Positions 1 through 8,769 of a stretch of DNA of 64,000 nt are shown piece after piece; the stretch's first letter is position 1, and every line of letters starts with the position of its first letter. Source of the stretch: Chloroflexi bacterium HGW-Chloroflexi-10 (lineage in GTDB: Bacteria; Chloroflexota; Anaerolineae; Anaerolineales; Anaerolineaceae). The DNA lies in NCBI GenBank assembly GCA_002840755.1, contig PHBZ01000001.1:62001-126000 (forward strand), read 5' to 3'. A model generated the notes under the pieces. The model saw only the letters and a program-made list of their open reading frames with translations, was not told the DNA's origin and ran no database searches. Position numbers and translations under genes: made by a program.

Positions 1-1
1 G

Positions 2-1654
2 ACCTGGCTGGGGCGGGTGGCTTTTCATTTTCAGAACCTGGAAAACGCGGATCTGGTTCCCAGCCGCGCACCGTTGATTATTGCCCTGGCGCTGCGCGAA
101 GCCAAGGTGGATGGACAGGCGGCCTACCAGGTGTGGGCGTCCGTCTACGAGATGCTCGATTTTATCATTGGTCCTTCGGATGATCCCGGGCCGTTGGAAT
201 TGAACACCCTGATGGAAAGTGTGTATGGCGATAGATTTTCACTGGCTGCCCTGCAGGATGACGCGCTCTGGCAAACTTTTTTGGGACGCGTGAATGAACT
301 GCCTGCTCCGCAAATCAACTCCACCTTTCAGAATACGTCGTTAGCAATGTCCGTTGAACGCGATTGGCGCTTGATGGGTCAACGCTTTACCCTGGATGGC
401 ATGATTTTTCAGCAAATGATTTCGGATAAAGTAACAGAACGCTTCTTCCCCAGCGGTTTGGATGTGGCGGCGGCTTTTGGATCGCAGCCGGCGCTCACGG
501 CTCTGGAGCAAGCCGGGGAGACCCGCTATGCCAATTACACCGCTCAAATGACAGCCATGCAGGAGACTGTGAATGCGCTGCCGGAAGAATTCTGGACCAA
601 TCGCTTTTATTCGGCCTGGCAGTATGCTTTTCGAGCGCAACTGCCGCAGAAGGATGCGGCCTTCCCGCCCTTTATGCAAACCAAAGCCTGGGGTTATAAG
701 GATGTCAACTCGGTATTGGGCAGTTGGGCGGAATTGAAACACGATACCGTTTTATATGCCAAAATGCCGGAAGGCCTGGGGGGCGGCGGCCCGCCAACTT
801 CCGGACCTGCGCCTTCTTATGTAGAACCGGCTCCGAACGTGTTTTACCGCCTGGCGTTTGCTTCGCAGGTGTTATATGACGGTTTAAGTTTTTATGTAAT
901 GGATTGGCAGAATCGCGATTGGATGGGGACATCCAGTGATGGAAACCCTGGAATTTATGAATATGTGCAGTTCCTTTCGCGCCTGAATGAGAATTTACAG
1001 GCCTTTGGGGAGATTGCCGAACGTGAATTAAAGGGTGAGGCACTCAGCGAGAATGATTACTACCGTATTCAATCCTGCCTGGAATTCAAAGAATGTCTTG
1101 ATCGCGGCATGTACAGCGAAAATGAAATGGACCCTGACCCGATTCCGGTGATCGCGGCGGTTTCCGGTTACGAAAACGAGATACTCGAAGCCGGTGTGGG
1201 CAAGCTGAATCGCATTTATGTGGTGGTACCGCTGGGTGACCAGCTGCAGATTGCCCAGGGTGGCGTGTTTACCTATTACGAGTTCCGCCAACCGCGCAGT
1301 GACCGTCTGACCGACGAAGCCTGGCGCGAGATGCTGGAAAGCGATCCGCCGCAAACGCCGGCCTGGTACACCAATTTTGTGGTACCGGGCGGCAGCGTGC
1401 GCGATGTTCTGGCTTTCCGGATTGGGGATGTGTACTACCTGACCGAGGAGGGCGGCACCCCGCCGTTGAATATGCGCGCTGAACCCTCCAAAAATGCTGG
1501 CGTGGTGGATCAGTTGGGTGTGGATACTTATCTGGAGATCATCGAAGGCCCGGTTACGAACAGTTCAGGTGCCTGGTGGAAAGTGCGCAACCTGTTCGGC
1601 GAAACCGAAGGCTGGGTACTGGAGAATGCGGCCTGGTATGCGCGGTCGTATTAG
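2..1654 (+). CDS. DUF3160 family protein with C-terminal SH3 domain, 5' end cut by the window
   Basis: The reading frame is open from the first bases, so the gene almost certainly begins upstream; the first internal start is a GTG at 17. The body (SRAPLIIALALREAK, then a long Asp/Glu/Pro-rich alpha-helical region with many Trp and Tyr residues) matches what I know of DUF3160, a large family of unknown function common in Anaerolineae. The last 65 residues form an SH3b-type module (PPLNMRAEPSKNAGVV ... WWKVRNLFGETEGWVLE), usually a cell-wall or peptide-binding module. This suggests an extracytoplasmic protein, but the signal peptide would lie outside the window. A subtilisin-like lipoprotein follows on the same strand after about 200 bases. 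No catalytic residues can be assigned. Confidence 0.85.
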   Translation, partial: TWLGRVAFHFQNLENADLVPSRAPLIIALALREAKVDGQAAYQVWASVYEMLDFIIGPSDDPGPLELNTLMESVYGDRFSLAALQDDALWQTFLGRVNELPAPQINSTFQNTSLAMSVERDWRLMGQRFTLDGMIFQQMISDKVTERFFPSGLDVAAAFGSQPALTALEQAGETRYANYTAQMTAMQETVNALPEEFWTNRFYSAWQYAFRAQLPQKDAAFPPFMQTKAWGYKDVNSVLGSWAELKHDTVLYAKMPEGLGGGGPPTSGPAPSYVEPAPNVFYRLAFASQVLYDGLSFYVMDWQNRDWMGTSSDGNPGIYEYVQFLSRLNENLQAFGEIAERELKGEALSENDYYRIQSCLEFKECLDRGMYSENEMDPDPIPVIAAVSGYENEILEAGVGKLNRIYVVVPLGDQLQIAQGGVFTYYEFRQPRSDRLTDEAWREMLESDPPQTPAWYTNFVVPGGSVRDVLAFRIGDVYYLTEEGGTPPLNMRAEPSKNAGVVDQLGVDTYLEIIEGPVTNSSGAWWKVRNLFGETEGWVLENAAWYARSY

Positions 1655-1733
1655 GGGAGAAGTAATCAGTCGATGAGTGACGAGGAAGAGATTAGGGATT
1701 GGGAAGTCTAATTTCTAATTCCTTTCTCTCTTC

Positions 1734-1762
1734 TTGACAAAATTCTCATCCGGGGATTATCC
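1734..1762 (+). promoter_or_regulatory. Possible sigma70-type promoter for the subtilase gene
   Basis: TTGACA at 1734-1739 is followed after 17 bases by TTATCC at 1757-1762. The -35 box is perfect and the -10 box is poor. An inverted repeat (CTCATCC ... GGATGAG, about 1747-1778) overlaps it and could be an operator. About 100 bases separate it from the chosen start at 1863. Confidence 0.3.
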
Positions 1763-1862
1763 TTTTACCTGGATGAGTTGTTTTGCCACAATGAGGTGGG
1801 TCAGGTATTGGTCAATTCAATTATTCAAATTTCCGATCAGTGTAAGCATAAGGAAAAGAGAA

Positions 1863-3083
1863 ATGAAACGAAAAAGAGGACTACTGTTCTTGGTCGTGTT
1901 AGTTTTGTTACTGAACGCCTGTTCATCCACAAAGGCTGAGGAAATTCAATTTCCGAAAATTGATCGTATTCCACCGGTGCAAGGGATGCCAATGGAGAGG
2001 CTGACAAAGATGCCGGTGTATGATCCGGAAAATGAAAATGGCTGGCAGGTGAATCTGCGCTCTAAAAATTTGAGTCAGTTGGATTTAACCAGCACTACGC
2101 TGGAAACTTTGCAGCACGCTAGTTTTGATACGGATACGATCTGGCCGGAGGAGAAAATGCCGACCGATTTTGACCCGGATGTTGTGATGGAAACCGCTAA
2201 GAACCCCGGGTTAGGGATGCGGACACTGCACACCCAGGGGATTGATGGGCGCGGCATTGGCATTGCAATTGTTGACCAATCCTTAATGGTTGATCATCTG
2301 GAATACAAAGATCAATTGCGTCTGTATGAAGAGGGTGAGGATGTGGTTGGCGGATGGGAACAAATATCCATGCACGGTCCATCAGTAGTATCAATTGCGG
2401 TTGGTAAAACAATCGGCGTAGCTCCCATGGCGGATTTGTATTTTATTGCCTCCGGTTACTGCAATCGTACATTGGATCAAACCTGGGATTTTTCTTGCCT
2501 GGCAAAAGATGTGCTGCGCCTGGTGGAGATTAACCAAACCCTGCCGGAAGATCGTAAAATTCGGGTGATGTCGTTGGCAATTAGCTGGGCGCCGGAGCAG
2601 GATGGGTATAAGGAGATTGTAGCTGCAGTGGAAGCCGCCAAAAACGCCGGTATTTTTGTAATAAGTTCTTCGCTGGAAGAAACCTATGGGTTTAAGTTCC
2701 ATGGCCTTGGACGCGACATTCTGGACGACCCGGACCAGTTTGAGTCGTACCAACCCGGTTACTGGTGGGCGAAAGATTTTTATGAAGGTAACCGCTTTAC
2801 TGACCGATTACTGGTGCCGATGGATGCACGCACCATGGCCTGGGTGAATGGACAGGACGCCTACGCTTTTTATGGCGAAGGCGGTTGGAGTTGGTCGATC
2901 CCGTACATCGCCGGAATGTATGCTCTGGCGGCTCAGGTTTACCCGGAGATCACCCCGGATGTATTCTGGGAACTGGCCATGCGTACCGGCCGGACCATCA
3001 CCCTGGACCATGGTGGTGAGAAAATCCCCTTTGGACCTATCCTGGATCCGCAGGCATTGATTGCTGTGTTACAGGAGAAGTGA
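1863..3083 (+). CDS. Subtilisin-like (S8 family) serine protease lipoprotein
   Basis: The 406-residue product starts at the ATG at 1863, which follows AAGGAAAAGAG; a longer open frame back to 1734 has no signal sequence and is not used. The N-terminus is a lipoprotein signal ending in LLLNAC, with Cys20 as the lipid anchor. The subtilase triad can be placed at Asp138 (IAIVDQSL), His171 (SMHGPSVVSIAVG) and Ser343 (GGWSWSIPYIAG). The serine box replaces the usual GTSMA with GWSWS, so the fold is clear but the active-site loop is unusual. Insertions around residues 190-330 set it apart from secreted subtilisins. The likely role is surface proteolysis or processing of an exported protein. The DUF3160 gene lies upstream; no partner peptide is visible. 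Confidence 0.85.
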   Translation: MKRKRGLLFLVVLVLLLNACSSTKAEEIQFPKIDRIPPVQGMPMERLTKMPVYDPENENGWQVNLRSKNLSQLDLTSTTLETLQHASFDTDTIWPEEKMPTDFDPDVVMETAKNPGLGMRTLHTQGIDGRGIGIAIVDQSLMVDHLEYKDQLRLYEEGEDVVGGWEQISMHGPSVVSIAVGKTIGVAPMADLYFIASGYCNRTLDQTWDFSCLAKDVLRLVEINQTLPEDRKIRVMSLAISWAPEQDGYKEIVAAVEAAKNAGIFVISSSLEETYGFKFHGLGRDILDDPDQFESYQPGYWWAKDFYEGNRFTDRLLVPMDARTMAWVNGQDAYAFYGEGGWSWSIPYIAGMYALAAQVYPEITPDVFWELAMRTGRTITLDHGGEKIPFGPILDPQALIAVLQEK

Positions 3084-3096
3084 AGGGAGTAGGGTA

Positions 3097-3609
3097 TCAG
3101 GGCACCAATCCCAGTTCAGCAATCATAATCAACATCGATTCGGCATTGCCGATGGCATCGTCCAGGGCGTTGTGGGTATGCGTGGTGCGGCGCAAGTGCT
3201 TGAAGTTCTTGTGCATGTTTTTAACCATGCCTTTGTAAAGTGAACCCAGATTGGTGGAACTGTGACCGAAAGGGTTTTGCCCCAGAAAGTGGTGCAGGTA
3301 CCAGTTGATAAATTGCCAATCGAAGCCGTTGTTATCCGAAACGAACATCAGGCGGCCGTCATTGACTTCCTTCAGCCATTCGGAAAACCGCTGCATAACG
3401 GAGAGAGGTTCTTCAAAGGTGAGGGTCTGTTCACGGGTAAACTTGCCAATTTCAAGAGAAGATTCCAACCATTTTTCCGAAATGGGTTTGAGTTCGGCGT
3501 AGAAGGTGCGTTGTAGATCAGGTTCCACCACCACAGCACCGAAAGAGATCATAGAGTAGTCACCCGGAATGGGGCCGTCGGATTCAATGTCGATCATTAC
3601 ATAGGGCAT
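3097..3609 (-). CDS. DEDDh-type 3'-5' exonuclease, RNase T/DnaQ-like
   Basis: The 170-residue cytoplasmic protein starts at 3609 behind AAGGATACCCT. Exo motif I is MIDIESDG (Asp and Glu metal ligands), motif II is the SDNNGFDWQF region, and motif III ends in HNALDDAIGNAESM, giving the His-x4-Asp typical of DEDDh enzymes. The length fits a stand-alone exonuclease domain with no polymerase attached. It should remove nucleotides from 3' ends of DNA or RNA with two metal ions. It ends 13 bases from the end of the subtilase gene (convergent) and is divergent from the MFS gene. The family is secure; the substrate cannot be read from the sequence. Confidence 0.88.
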   Translation of the reverse strand: MPYVMIDIESDGPIPGDYSMISFGAVVVEPDLQRTFYAELKPISEKWLESSLEIGKFTREQTLTFEEPLSVMQRFSEWLKEVNDGRLMFVSDNNGFDWQFINWYLHHFLGQNPFGHSSTNLGSLYKGMVKNMHKNFKHLRRTTHTHNALDDAIGNAESMLIMIAELGLVP

Positions 3610-3841
3610 AGGGTATCCTTATTGATGTGATGGGTTAATTTAACCACAAAATGGGTGATCGTGTGCAACCTGGTCAGAATTTAACCGATAGAGGCGCGGT
3701 GCGCTATTGCCAATTTTTCATTCCTCAGCCATAATGGGTTTTCCATCATCTTGTCACCTGAAGGAAATAATCAATGCCGCATTATCCTGAGTCAATTGGT
3801 GAGAAATGTTGTCTTTCTCCAGCCGCTGTTGAGGATGCTGA

Positions 3842-5125
3842 ATGCTGGGTTGTGCGGCATCTGATTCGTTGTACACGCCTTTGAAAGAGCCGCGCTCCAC
3901 TACTGCTATTTTGACCCCGCTTGGGATTGGCCTGATGCTCTCGCTATTGGGTGATTCTACATTGTATGCGGTGCTGCCGGCAGAGGCGATTGCCACGCAA
4001 GCCGGGGTTACTCTGGCAATGGTAGGTTTGCTGCTGGGTGCTAACCGCCTGGCGCGTTTGCTTTTTAACAACACAGCTGGTTGGTTATATGACCGGCTGC
4101 CACGCCGTCCGTTGATGCTGATCTCCCTGGCGATCGGTACCTGTGCTACGGTCTTTTACGCTGCCGGTTCCGGTATGGGTTGGATGCTGGCTGGGCGCGT
4201 TTTGTGGGGGCTAGCCTGGTCGGGGTTGTGGATTGGGGCGAATAGTATGGTGCTGGATATTGCCAACGATAATAATCGCGGGCATATCAACGGACAGCTG
4301 CAGATGTGGTTCTTTATCGGTGTATCCGTTTCCGCATTTGCCGGCGGGTTGTTTACCGACCTGTTTACCTATCGCGGCGGATTATGGGTCAGCACGGGAC
4401 TTTCGGCCGCGGGCTGGCTGTTGTGGCTGCGTTTCCTGCCAGAGACGCGGCCGGTGTATGGCAGTGAATATACCCTGCAGCGTACCCGCATACGCATGCA
4501 GATTCCCTGGCGGATCGCTTTAACATGCAGCCTGCCTTATTTAGTGATGCGGCTTATTTTTGCCGGTGTGCTAACGTCCACAACCATTTTGTGGCTCTCA
4601 CAGTTTATACCGGCTGAAGGGGCGTCCCTGAATGGCTGGGCAATACCACTGGCGACGCTGAGCGGCAGTTTTATTGCCATTCGGGTCCTTGTCAGTGTGG
4701 TCTCTGCGCCGCTGGTGGGGCGGTTCTCGGATTGGGTGGGGTGGCGCTGGCTGGTCCTGGCGTTGATCCTGCTGGTGTCTGGCGGCGGTGGATTATGGCT
4801 CCTGTCACTGCCGGTCTTTACGCTTTCCATGCTCGGCGCGCTGCTGTCTGCCGTTGCCGGCGGCAGTATCCAGGTGATTGTGCCGACTATAATCGGCGAC
4901 CGGGTTGCTAACAATCAACAGGCGCGCGTGCTGGGAATTGTCTTTACCGCCGGCGACCTGGGCAGCGCCATTGGGCCAGCGCTGGCGTTAGCCCTGGTGC
5001 CATTTACCGGTTTACGGATATTGTATGGGTTCTGCGCAGTTCTGTATGGTTTCACCGCCATATTTGCCGCATTTTTGGCCTGGGGAGAAAGAAAAAGAAG
5101 GCAGCAGAACACTCTGAACGTATAA
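3842..5125 (+). CDS. MFS transporter, drug/metabolite efflux type
   Basis: The 427-residue protein has about 12 hydrophobic segments. The loop after helix 2 carries the MFS motif A-like GWLYDRLPRR, and the second half has GRFSDWVGWR at the equivalent place. The start at 3842 follows GAGGA at 3831-3835. The upstream 36-codon frame starting at 3774 has a better ribosome site (AAGGAAATAATCA) and overlaps the N-terminus out of frame, so either a leader peptide couples translation or a frameshift hides a slightly longer N-terminus. It is convergent with the OsmC-like gene. The substrate is unknown. Confidence 0.85.
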   Translation: MLGCAASDSLYTPLKEPRSTTAILTPLGIGLMLSLLGDSTLYAVLPAEAIATQAGVTLAMVGLLLGANRLARLLFNNTAGWLYDRLPRRPLMLISLAIGTCATVFYAAGSGMGWMLAGRVLWGLAWSGLWIGANSMVLDIANDNNRGHINGQLQMWFFIGVSVSAFAGGLFTDLFTYRGGLWVSTGLSAAGWLLWLRFLPETRPVYGSEYTLQRTRIRMQIPWRIALTCSLPYLVMRLIFAGVLTSTTILWLSQFIPAEGASLNGWAIPLATLSGSFIAIRVLVSVVSAPLVGRFSDWVGWRWLVLALILLVSGGGGLWLLSLPVFTLSMLGALLSAVAGGSIQVIVPTIIGDRVANNQQARVLGIVFTAGDLGSAIGPALALALVPFTGLRILYGFCAVLYGFTAIFAAFLAWGERKRRQQNTLNV

Positions 5126-5168
5126 CGGTTTTTTAGCCGGTATACTCTTGCGAGCCGGGGAGATGTAA

Positions 5169-5657
5169 TCAGGACAGCAAGGGCTGGTTGTTCAACCGGG
5201 AACTGACCGTTACCGATGTATTACCCAGCAGGGCCTTTTCGGTAAAGCACATTTGCCGCGCCAGGCGGATCAGTTCGGCGATTTTGGATGGTTCTTCTTG
5301 TGACTCGATCAGAATTTCGACCTCAAAACCATCACAAAAACCTTCGGCGTCGCCGCGTAAGACGGAACCCTGTTCATGGAAATGGGCGGTAATGTTGACC
5401 CGTTCATTTTGTATGGCTAATCTGCGTTTGGCCGCAACCTGCGACACATGCGAGATCAGTCAGAGGGCCATGCCGGCGACAAAATACGAGAGCGGGGTGG
5501 GCGCCGTGCCCTCTCCGCCGGGCATGTACGAACCCTCATCGCTGATGAAGGCATACATGCGCCCGGTTTCGGGCTGGCCGGCCAGTACCTGTTTGCGCCA
5601 TTTTTCAATCGAGCTGGCCTCAGCGCGGACGGCAATATCACGAAATCCTTCGGTCAT
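5169..5657 (-). CDS. OsmC-like peroxiredoxin-type protein with in-frame TGA, probable selenoprotein
   Basis: Reading through a TGA at 5460-5462 gives one continuous 162-residue OsmC-family protein that starts at 5657 behind AAAGGAGTAAAGC. The N-terminal half ends PGGEGTAPTPLSYFVAGMAL, and the C-terminal half continues LISHVSQVAAKRRL through AHFHEQGSVLRGD to RLARQMCFTEKALL. In OsmC proteins the residue right after this Ala/Leu helix start is the catalytic cysteine, and here that residue (66) is the TGA codon. The partner cysteine is Cys137. Both halves are intact and in frame, which argues against simple decay. A hairpin right after the TGA resembles a bacterial SECIS (separate entry). OsmC proteins reduce organic hydroperoxides, and OsmC-like selenoproteins have been reported in environmental bacteria. 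The alternatives are a nonsense mutation or a sequence error. Confidence 0.75.
5417..5459 (-). promoter_or_regulatory. Candidate bacterial SECIS element directly after the TGA of the OsmC-like gene
   Basis: In the transcript the 43 bases after the UGA can fold into a lower stem CUGAUCU/AGAUUAG (7 pairs, one G-U), a symmetric 7x7 internal loop, and an upper stem GUCGCA/UGCGGC (6 pairs, one G-U) capped by GGU. The capping bases start 20 bases after the UGA. The apex GCAGGU is the same as in the fdhF SECIS of E. coli as I remember it. Distance, stem and the loop G fit the general bacterial SECIS pattern. Folding was done by eye. Confidence 0.6.
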
Positions 5658-5726
5658 GCTTTACTCCTTTCAAACCTTTGTTGTAATTGTAGCGTAGAAA
5701 GTATAGGGAAATCCGGATTTCTTTGA

Positions 5727-6641
5727 CTACTTTTTTTCTGCCAGCATTAAATGGATATGCGGGAAGGCGTGATAATTGTCATTTCGTTGTTGAAAATAAC
5801 GAAGCTCCAGATCGTCGGGAGCCAGGTTTTCTTTTACCTGAAAATCAGCCTGCGCCAATTCCATTTCCAGTTGGCGCGGGTCAAAACCGGTTTTCATGGG
5901 TTCGCCAGCCTGTTGAACAATTGATTGCATGCTTTGCAGCCGCTGATCCATTTTATCGGGTGTGAATGCTTCGTTATTGAGGTAATCAAAGACCACCTGG
6001 CTGCCGGCTGGTATAGTAGCTGCCAGCGAACACAAGGTGGAAAGCACTACTTCTCTGGTTAAATAAAAGGTAACCCCCAGCCAACTAATAAAGGCTGGCT
6101 GATGCGGATCAAAACCGGACTGTAACAAAACAGTGGATATGTCCTGATTGGAAAAATCAATCGGAACGAAATGCAGCTCTTCCGGAATTTTCCAACCGGC
6201 TGCTTCAATACGCTGGCGTTTCATTGCCTGGGTAACCGGATGATCCAATTCGAAAATCTGCAAAGATGCAGCCCAATCCGGCCTGCGAAAGGCAAAGGTA
6301 TCCATGCCGGCACCCAGAATGACGTATTGGCCGATGCCCTGCTGGATGGAATCCAGCAGACGCTCTTCGCTAAATCGGGAACGACACAAGGTGATTGAAC
6401 CATTCAGGTTTTGCATGACCCAGGCTAATGCGCTATCCGTGTCCAGCTCAGGTGCAGCGGGCTCCGGATTGCAAAAGGAATATAAACTGCCTATGCTTTT
6501 TCTGAAAAAATCTTCTTCCATTTTGTTGAATAATTGGATTGCCAAAAAATCGTCAAAAATCTTTGGCTCATCGGTTATGGAATGATAAGCACGTGAAAAC
6601 GCTGTAACCAATGCGGTTACTCCCATCTGATTCTCCACCAT
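5727..6641 (-). CDS. SAM-dependent methyltransferase, leucine carboxyl methyltransferase/TIGR00027 family
   Basis: The 304-residue product starts at the ATG at 6641, preceded by GGAGGAGAAAATA; the open frame extends further upstream but without a ribosome site. The SAM-binding motif is YVILGAGMDTFAFRR, followed by the acidic FELDHPVTQAMKR strand end that holds the ribose. HFVPIDFSNQD and SWLGVTFYLT are also typical of the family. Members methylate small molecules, including polyketides, or protein carboxyl groups; the substrate here is unknown. It lies between the OsmC-like gene and the divergent ettA, with no operon partner. Confidence 0.88.
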   Translation of the reverse strand: MVENQMGVTALVTAFSRAYHSITDEPKIFDDFLAIQLFNKMEEDFFRKSIGSLYSFCNPEPAAPELDTDSALAWVMQNLNGSITLCRSRFSEERLLDSIQQGIGQYVILGAGMDTFAFRRPDWAASLQIFELDHPVTQAMKRQRIEAAGWKIPEELHFVPIDFSNQDISTVLLQSGFDPHQPAFISWLGVTFYLTREVVLSTLCSLAATIPAGSQVVFDYLNNEAFTPDKMDQRLQSMQSIVQQAGEPMKTGFDPRQLEMELAQADFQVKENLAPDDLELRYFQQRNDNYHAFPHIHLMLAEKK

Positions 6642-6810
6642 TATTTTCTCCTCCAAAATGAATGCTCTTGAGGGATACTTAATAACATTTTTCGGGGCGA
6701 AATTCAACAATGGCAAAAGTAACCAATAAACAGGATATTCGTGAATTGACAAACCGCCGATCACATTGCATACTTATTTATAACGATTAGTTGCGCGGAT
6801 TAAAGCGGCT

Positions 6811-6840
6811 TTGGTTTTTGGGGGAATTATCGAGTAAAAT
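6811..6840 (+). promoter_or_regulatory. Possible promoter for ettA
   Basis: TTGGTT at 6811-6816 and TAAAAT at 6835-6840 are separated by 18 bases and lie about 70 bases before the ettA start. The match is moderate. Confidence 0.35.
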
Positions 6841-6910
6841 TCTCTTATTCAAGAAACCCATTACCGGGTGATGTTTCATTCAGGTATGGGTGCAGAGGAG
6901 TAAGTAATTA

Positions 6911-8587
6911 ATGAATGACCAACAGGTAATTTTTTCGATGGTGCATGTCAGCCGCCTGGTACCGCCCAATAACCGTCAGATTTTGCGGGATATTTCGCTT
7001 GGTTTCTACTACGGCGCCAAAATCGGTGTGCTCGGCCTGAATGGGGCCGGAAAAAGCACATTGTTACGCATCATCGCCGGTAAAGATGAAGACTACCTGG
7101 GCGAGGTAACTTTTTCCAAAGGCTACACTGTTGGGTTGCTGGATCAGGAACCTGACCTGGATAACACCAAGACCGTCAAAGAGGTGGTCGAAGAAGCTGT
7201 ACAGCCAATTATTGATAAATTGCGTAAGTTTGATGACATTAATAACAAGTTTGCTGAACCGGATGCCGATTTTGATGCCTTAATCGCCGAGCAAACCCGT
7301 TTGCAGGATGAGCTGGACCACGTAGATGCCTGGACGCTGGACAACCGCCTGGATATGGCTATGGAAGCATTGCGCTGCCCGCCCGGGGACACTGCGGTGA
7401 AAGTGCTTTCCGGTGGTGAACGCCGCCGTGTAGCGCTCACCCGTCTGCTGCTCACCGAGCCGGATATTCTGCTGCTGGACGAGCCCACCAACCATCTGGA
7501 TGCCGAATCGGTAGCCTGGCTGGAACGTCATTTGCAGGATTACAAAGGCACCGTCATTGCCGTGACGCATGACCGCTATTTTCTGGATAACGTGGCCGGC
7601 TGGATTCTGGAATTGGACCGTGGTCACGGCATCCCCTGGCGGGGAAATTATTCCTCCTGGCTGGAACAGAAGCAGGAACGCCTGGCTGGGGAAGAAAAGA
7701 GTGAGTCTAAACGCCAACGTGCTTTGCAGCGCGAGCTGGATTGGATCCGCCTTTCACCCAAGGCACGCCAGTCCAAAGGCAAGGCGCGTGTGACCGCTTA
7801 CGAAAAATTACTCAGCCAGGAAACCGAGCAGTACCGCGGCGAACAGGAAATTTATATTCCACCCGGGCAGCGCCTGGGAGATATTGTCTTTAATTTTGAG
7901 AACGTCAGTAAAGCCTATGGCGACCGCATCTTAATTGATAATTTCAGCGCTAAGATACCGCCCGGCAGCATTGTGGGGATCATTGGACCCAATGGCGCCG
8001 GTAAGACCACCCTGCTGCGCATGATCACCGGTCAGGAACAGCCCGATTCGGGCAGTATCAAGATTGGGGAAACCGTGCAGCTGTCCTATGTAGACCAGAG
8101 CCGCGACTCTCTCAACGGTGAAAATTCGATCTGGCAGGAGATCAGCGAGGGGCAGGATAACATTACCCTGGGCACGCGTAAGATGAACTCGCGCGCTTAT
8201 GTGGCATCGTTTAACTTTTTGGGAGGCGACCAGCAGAAACTGGTTAGCACCCTTTCCGGCGGAGAGCGCAACCGCGTGCATTTGTCCAAAATTCTCAAAC
8301 AGGGGGCCAATGTGCTGCTGCTTGACGAGCCGACCAACGACCTGGATGTCAACACCCTGCGCGCGTTGGAAGAGGCGCTGGAGAGCTATGCCGGCTGCGC
8401 GATCATCGTCTCGCATGACCGCTGGTTCCTCGACCGCCTGGTAACCCATATTCTCGCCTTTGAGGGCGACAGCCAGGTGGTTTATTTTGACGGCAACTGG
8501 TCGGATTACGAAGCGGACCGCAAGAAACGCCTGGGCATTGCCGCCGAGACCCCGCAGAGGATTAAGTACCGCGAGTTAAGACGGTAG
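6911..8587 (+). CDS. ettA: ABC-F ATPase, energy-dependent translational throttle protein EttA
   Basis: The 558-residue protein has two ABC cassettes and no membrane domain. Cassette 1 has Walker A GLNGAGKST at residues 42-50, the signature LSGGERRRVAL and Walker B ILLLDEPTNHLD. Cassette 2 has GPNGAGKTT, LSGGERNRVHLS and VLLLDEPTNDLD. The order, the arm insertion in cassette 1 (about residues 95-140) and the length match EttA of E. coli (about 555 residues), which binds the ribosomal E site and gates translation by ATP/ADP ratio. The start at 6911 lies behind GAGGAGTAAGTAATTA. It is transcribed alone. Confidence 0.95.
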   Translation: MNDQQVIFSMVHVSRLVPPNNRQILRDISLGFYYGAKIGVLGLNGAGKSTLLRIIAGKDEDYLGEVTFSKGYTVGLLDQEPDLDNTKTVKEVVEEAVQPIIDKLRKFDDINNKFAEPDADFDALIAEQTRLQDELDHVDAWTLDNRLDMAMEALRCPPGDTAVKVLSGGERRRVALTRLLLTEPDILLLDEPTNHLDAESVAWLERHLQDYKGTVIAVTHDRYFLDNVAGWILELDRGHGIPWRGNYSSWLEQKQERLAGEEKSESKRQRALQRELDWIRLSPKARQSKGKARVTAYEKLLSQETEQYRGEQEIYIPPGQRLGDIVFNFENVSKAYGDRILIDNFSAKIPPGSIVGIIGPNGAGKTTLLRMITGQEQPDSGSIKIGETVQLSYVDQSRDSLNGENSIWQEISEGQDNITLGTRKMNSRAYVASFNFLGGDQQKLVSTLSGGERNRVHLSKILKQGANVLLLDEPTNDLDVNTLRALEEALESYAGCAIIVSHDRWFLDRLVTHILAFEGDSQVVYFDGNWSDYEADRKKRLGIAAETPQRIKYRELRR

Positions 8588-8602
8588 GAGAGTAAGAATT
8601 CC

Positions 8603-8678
8603 GGAAAGGCGAAATGCTCCCGCAGAGCGAAATACTCCCGCAAGGGGACGATGAATTTCGCTGAGAGCACTCCATCCA
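8603..8678 (+). repeat. Intergenic repeat copy 1
   Basis: This copy starts GGAAAGGCGAAATGCTCCC and ends in ATTTCGCTGAGAGCACTCCATCC. It shares most of its bases with copy 2 at 8770-8826 but carries an extra block of about 18 bases (CTCCCGCAAGGGGACGATG) in the middle. It contains the inverted AGCGAAAT ... ATTTCGCT pair, so it could fold in RNA or DNA. Confidence 0.7.
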
Positions 8679-8769
8679 GTCAATGCTCCAGCGAGAAATT
8701 GTATTTCGAGTTTACGGGACAGCCATAAAATTCACCTACTGCATCGAGTGTTTGAGGAGCGCCAATTTT

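Noticed and set aside
341..3011. Several open frames of 60-130 codons antisense to the DUF3160 and subtilase genes
   Set aside because: They lack ribosome sites and family resemblance and lie opposite well-supported genes.
5169..5447. Reading the OsmC C-terminal half as a separate 92-residue gene
   Set aside because: Its start would be a GTG with no ribosome site, and both halves are needed for the OsmC fold; a single TGA read-through is the better model.
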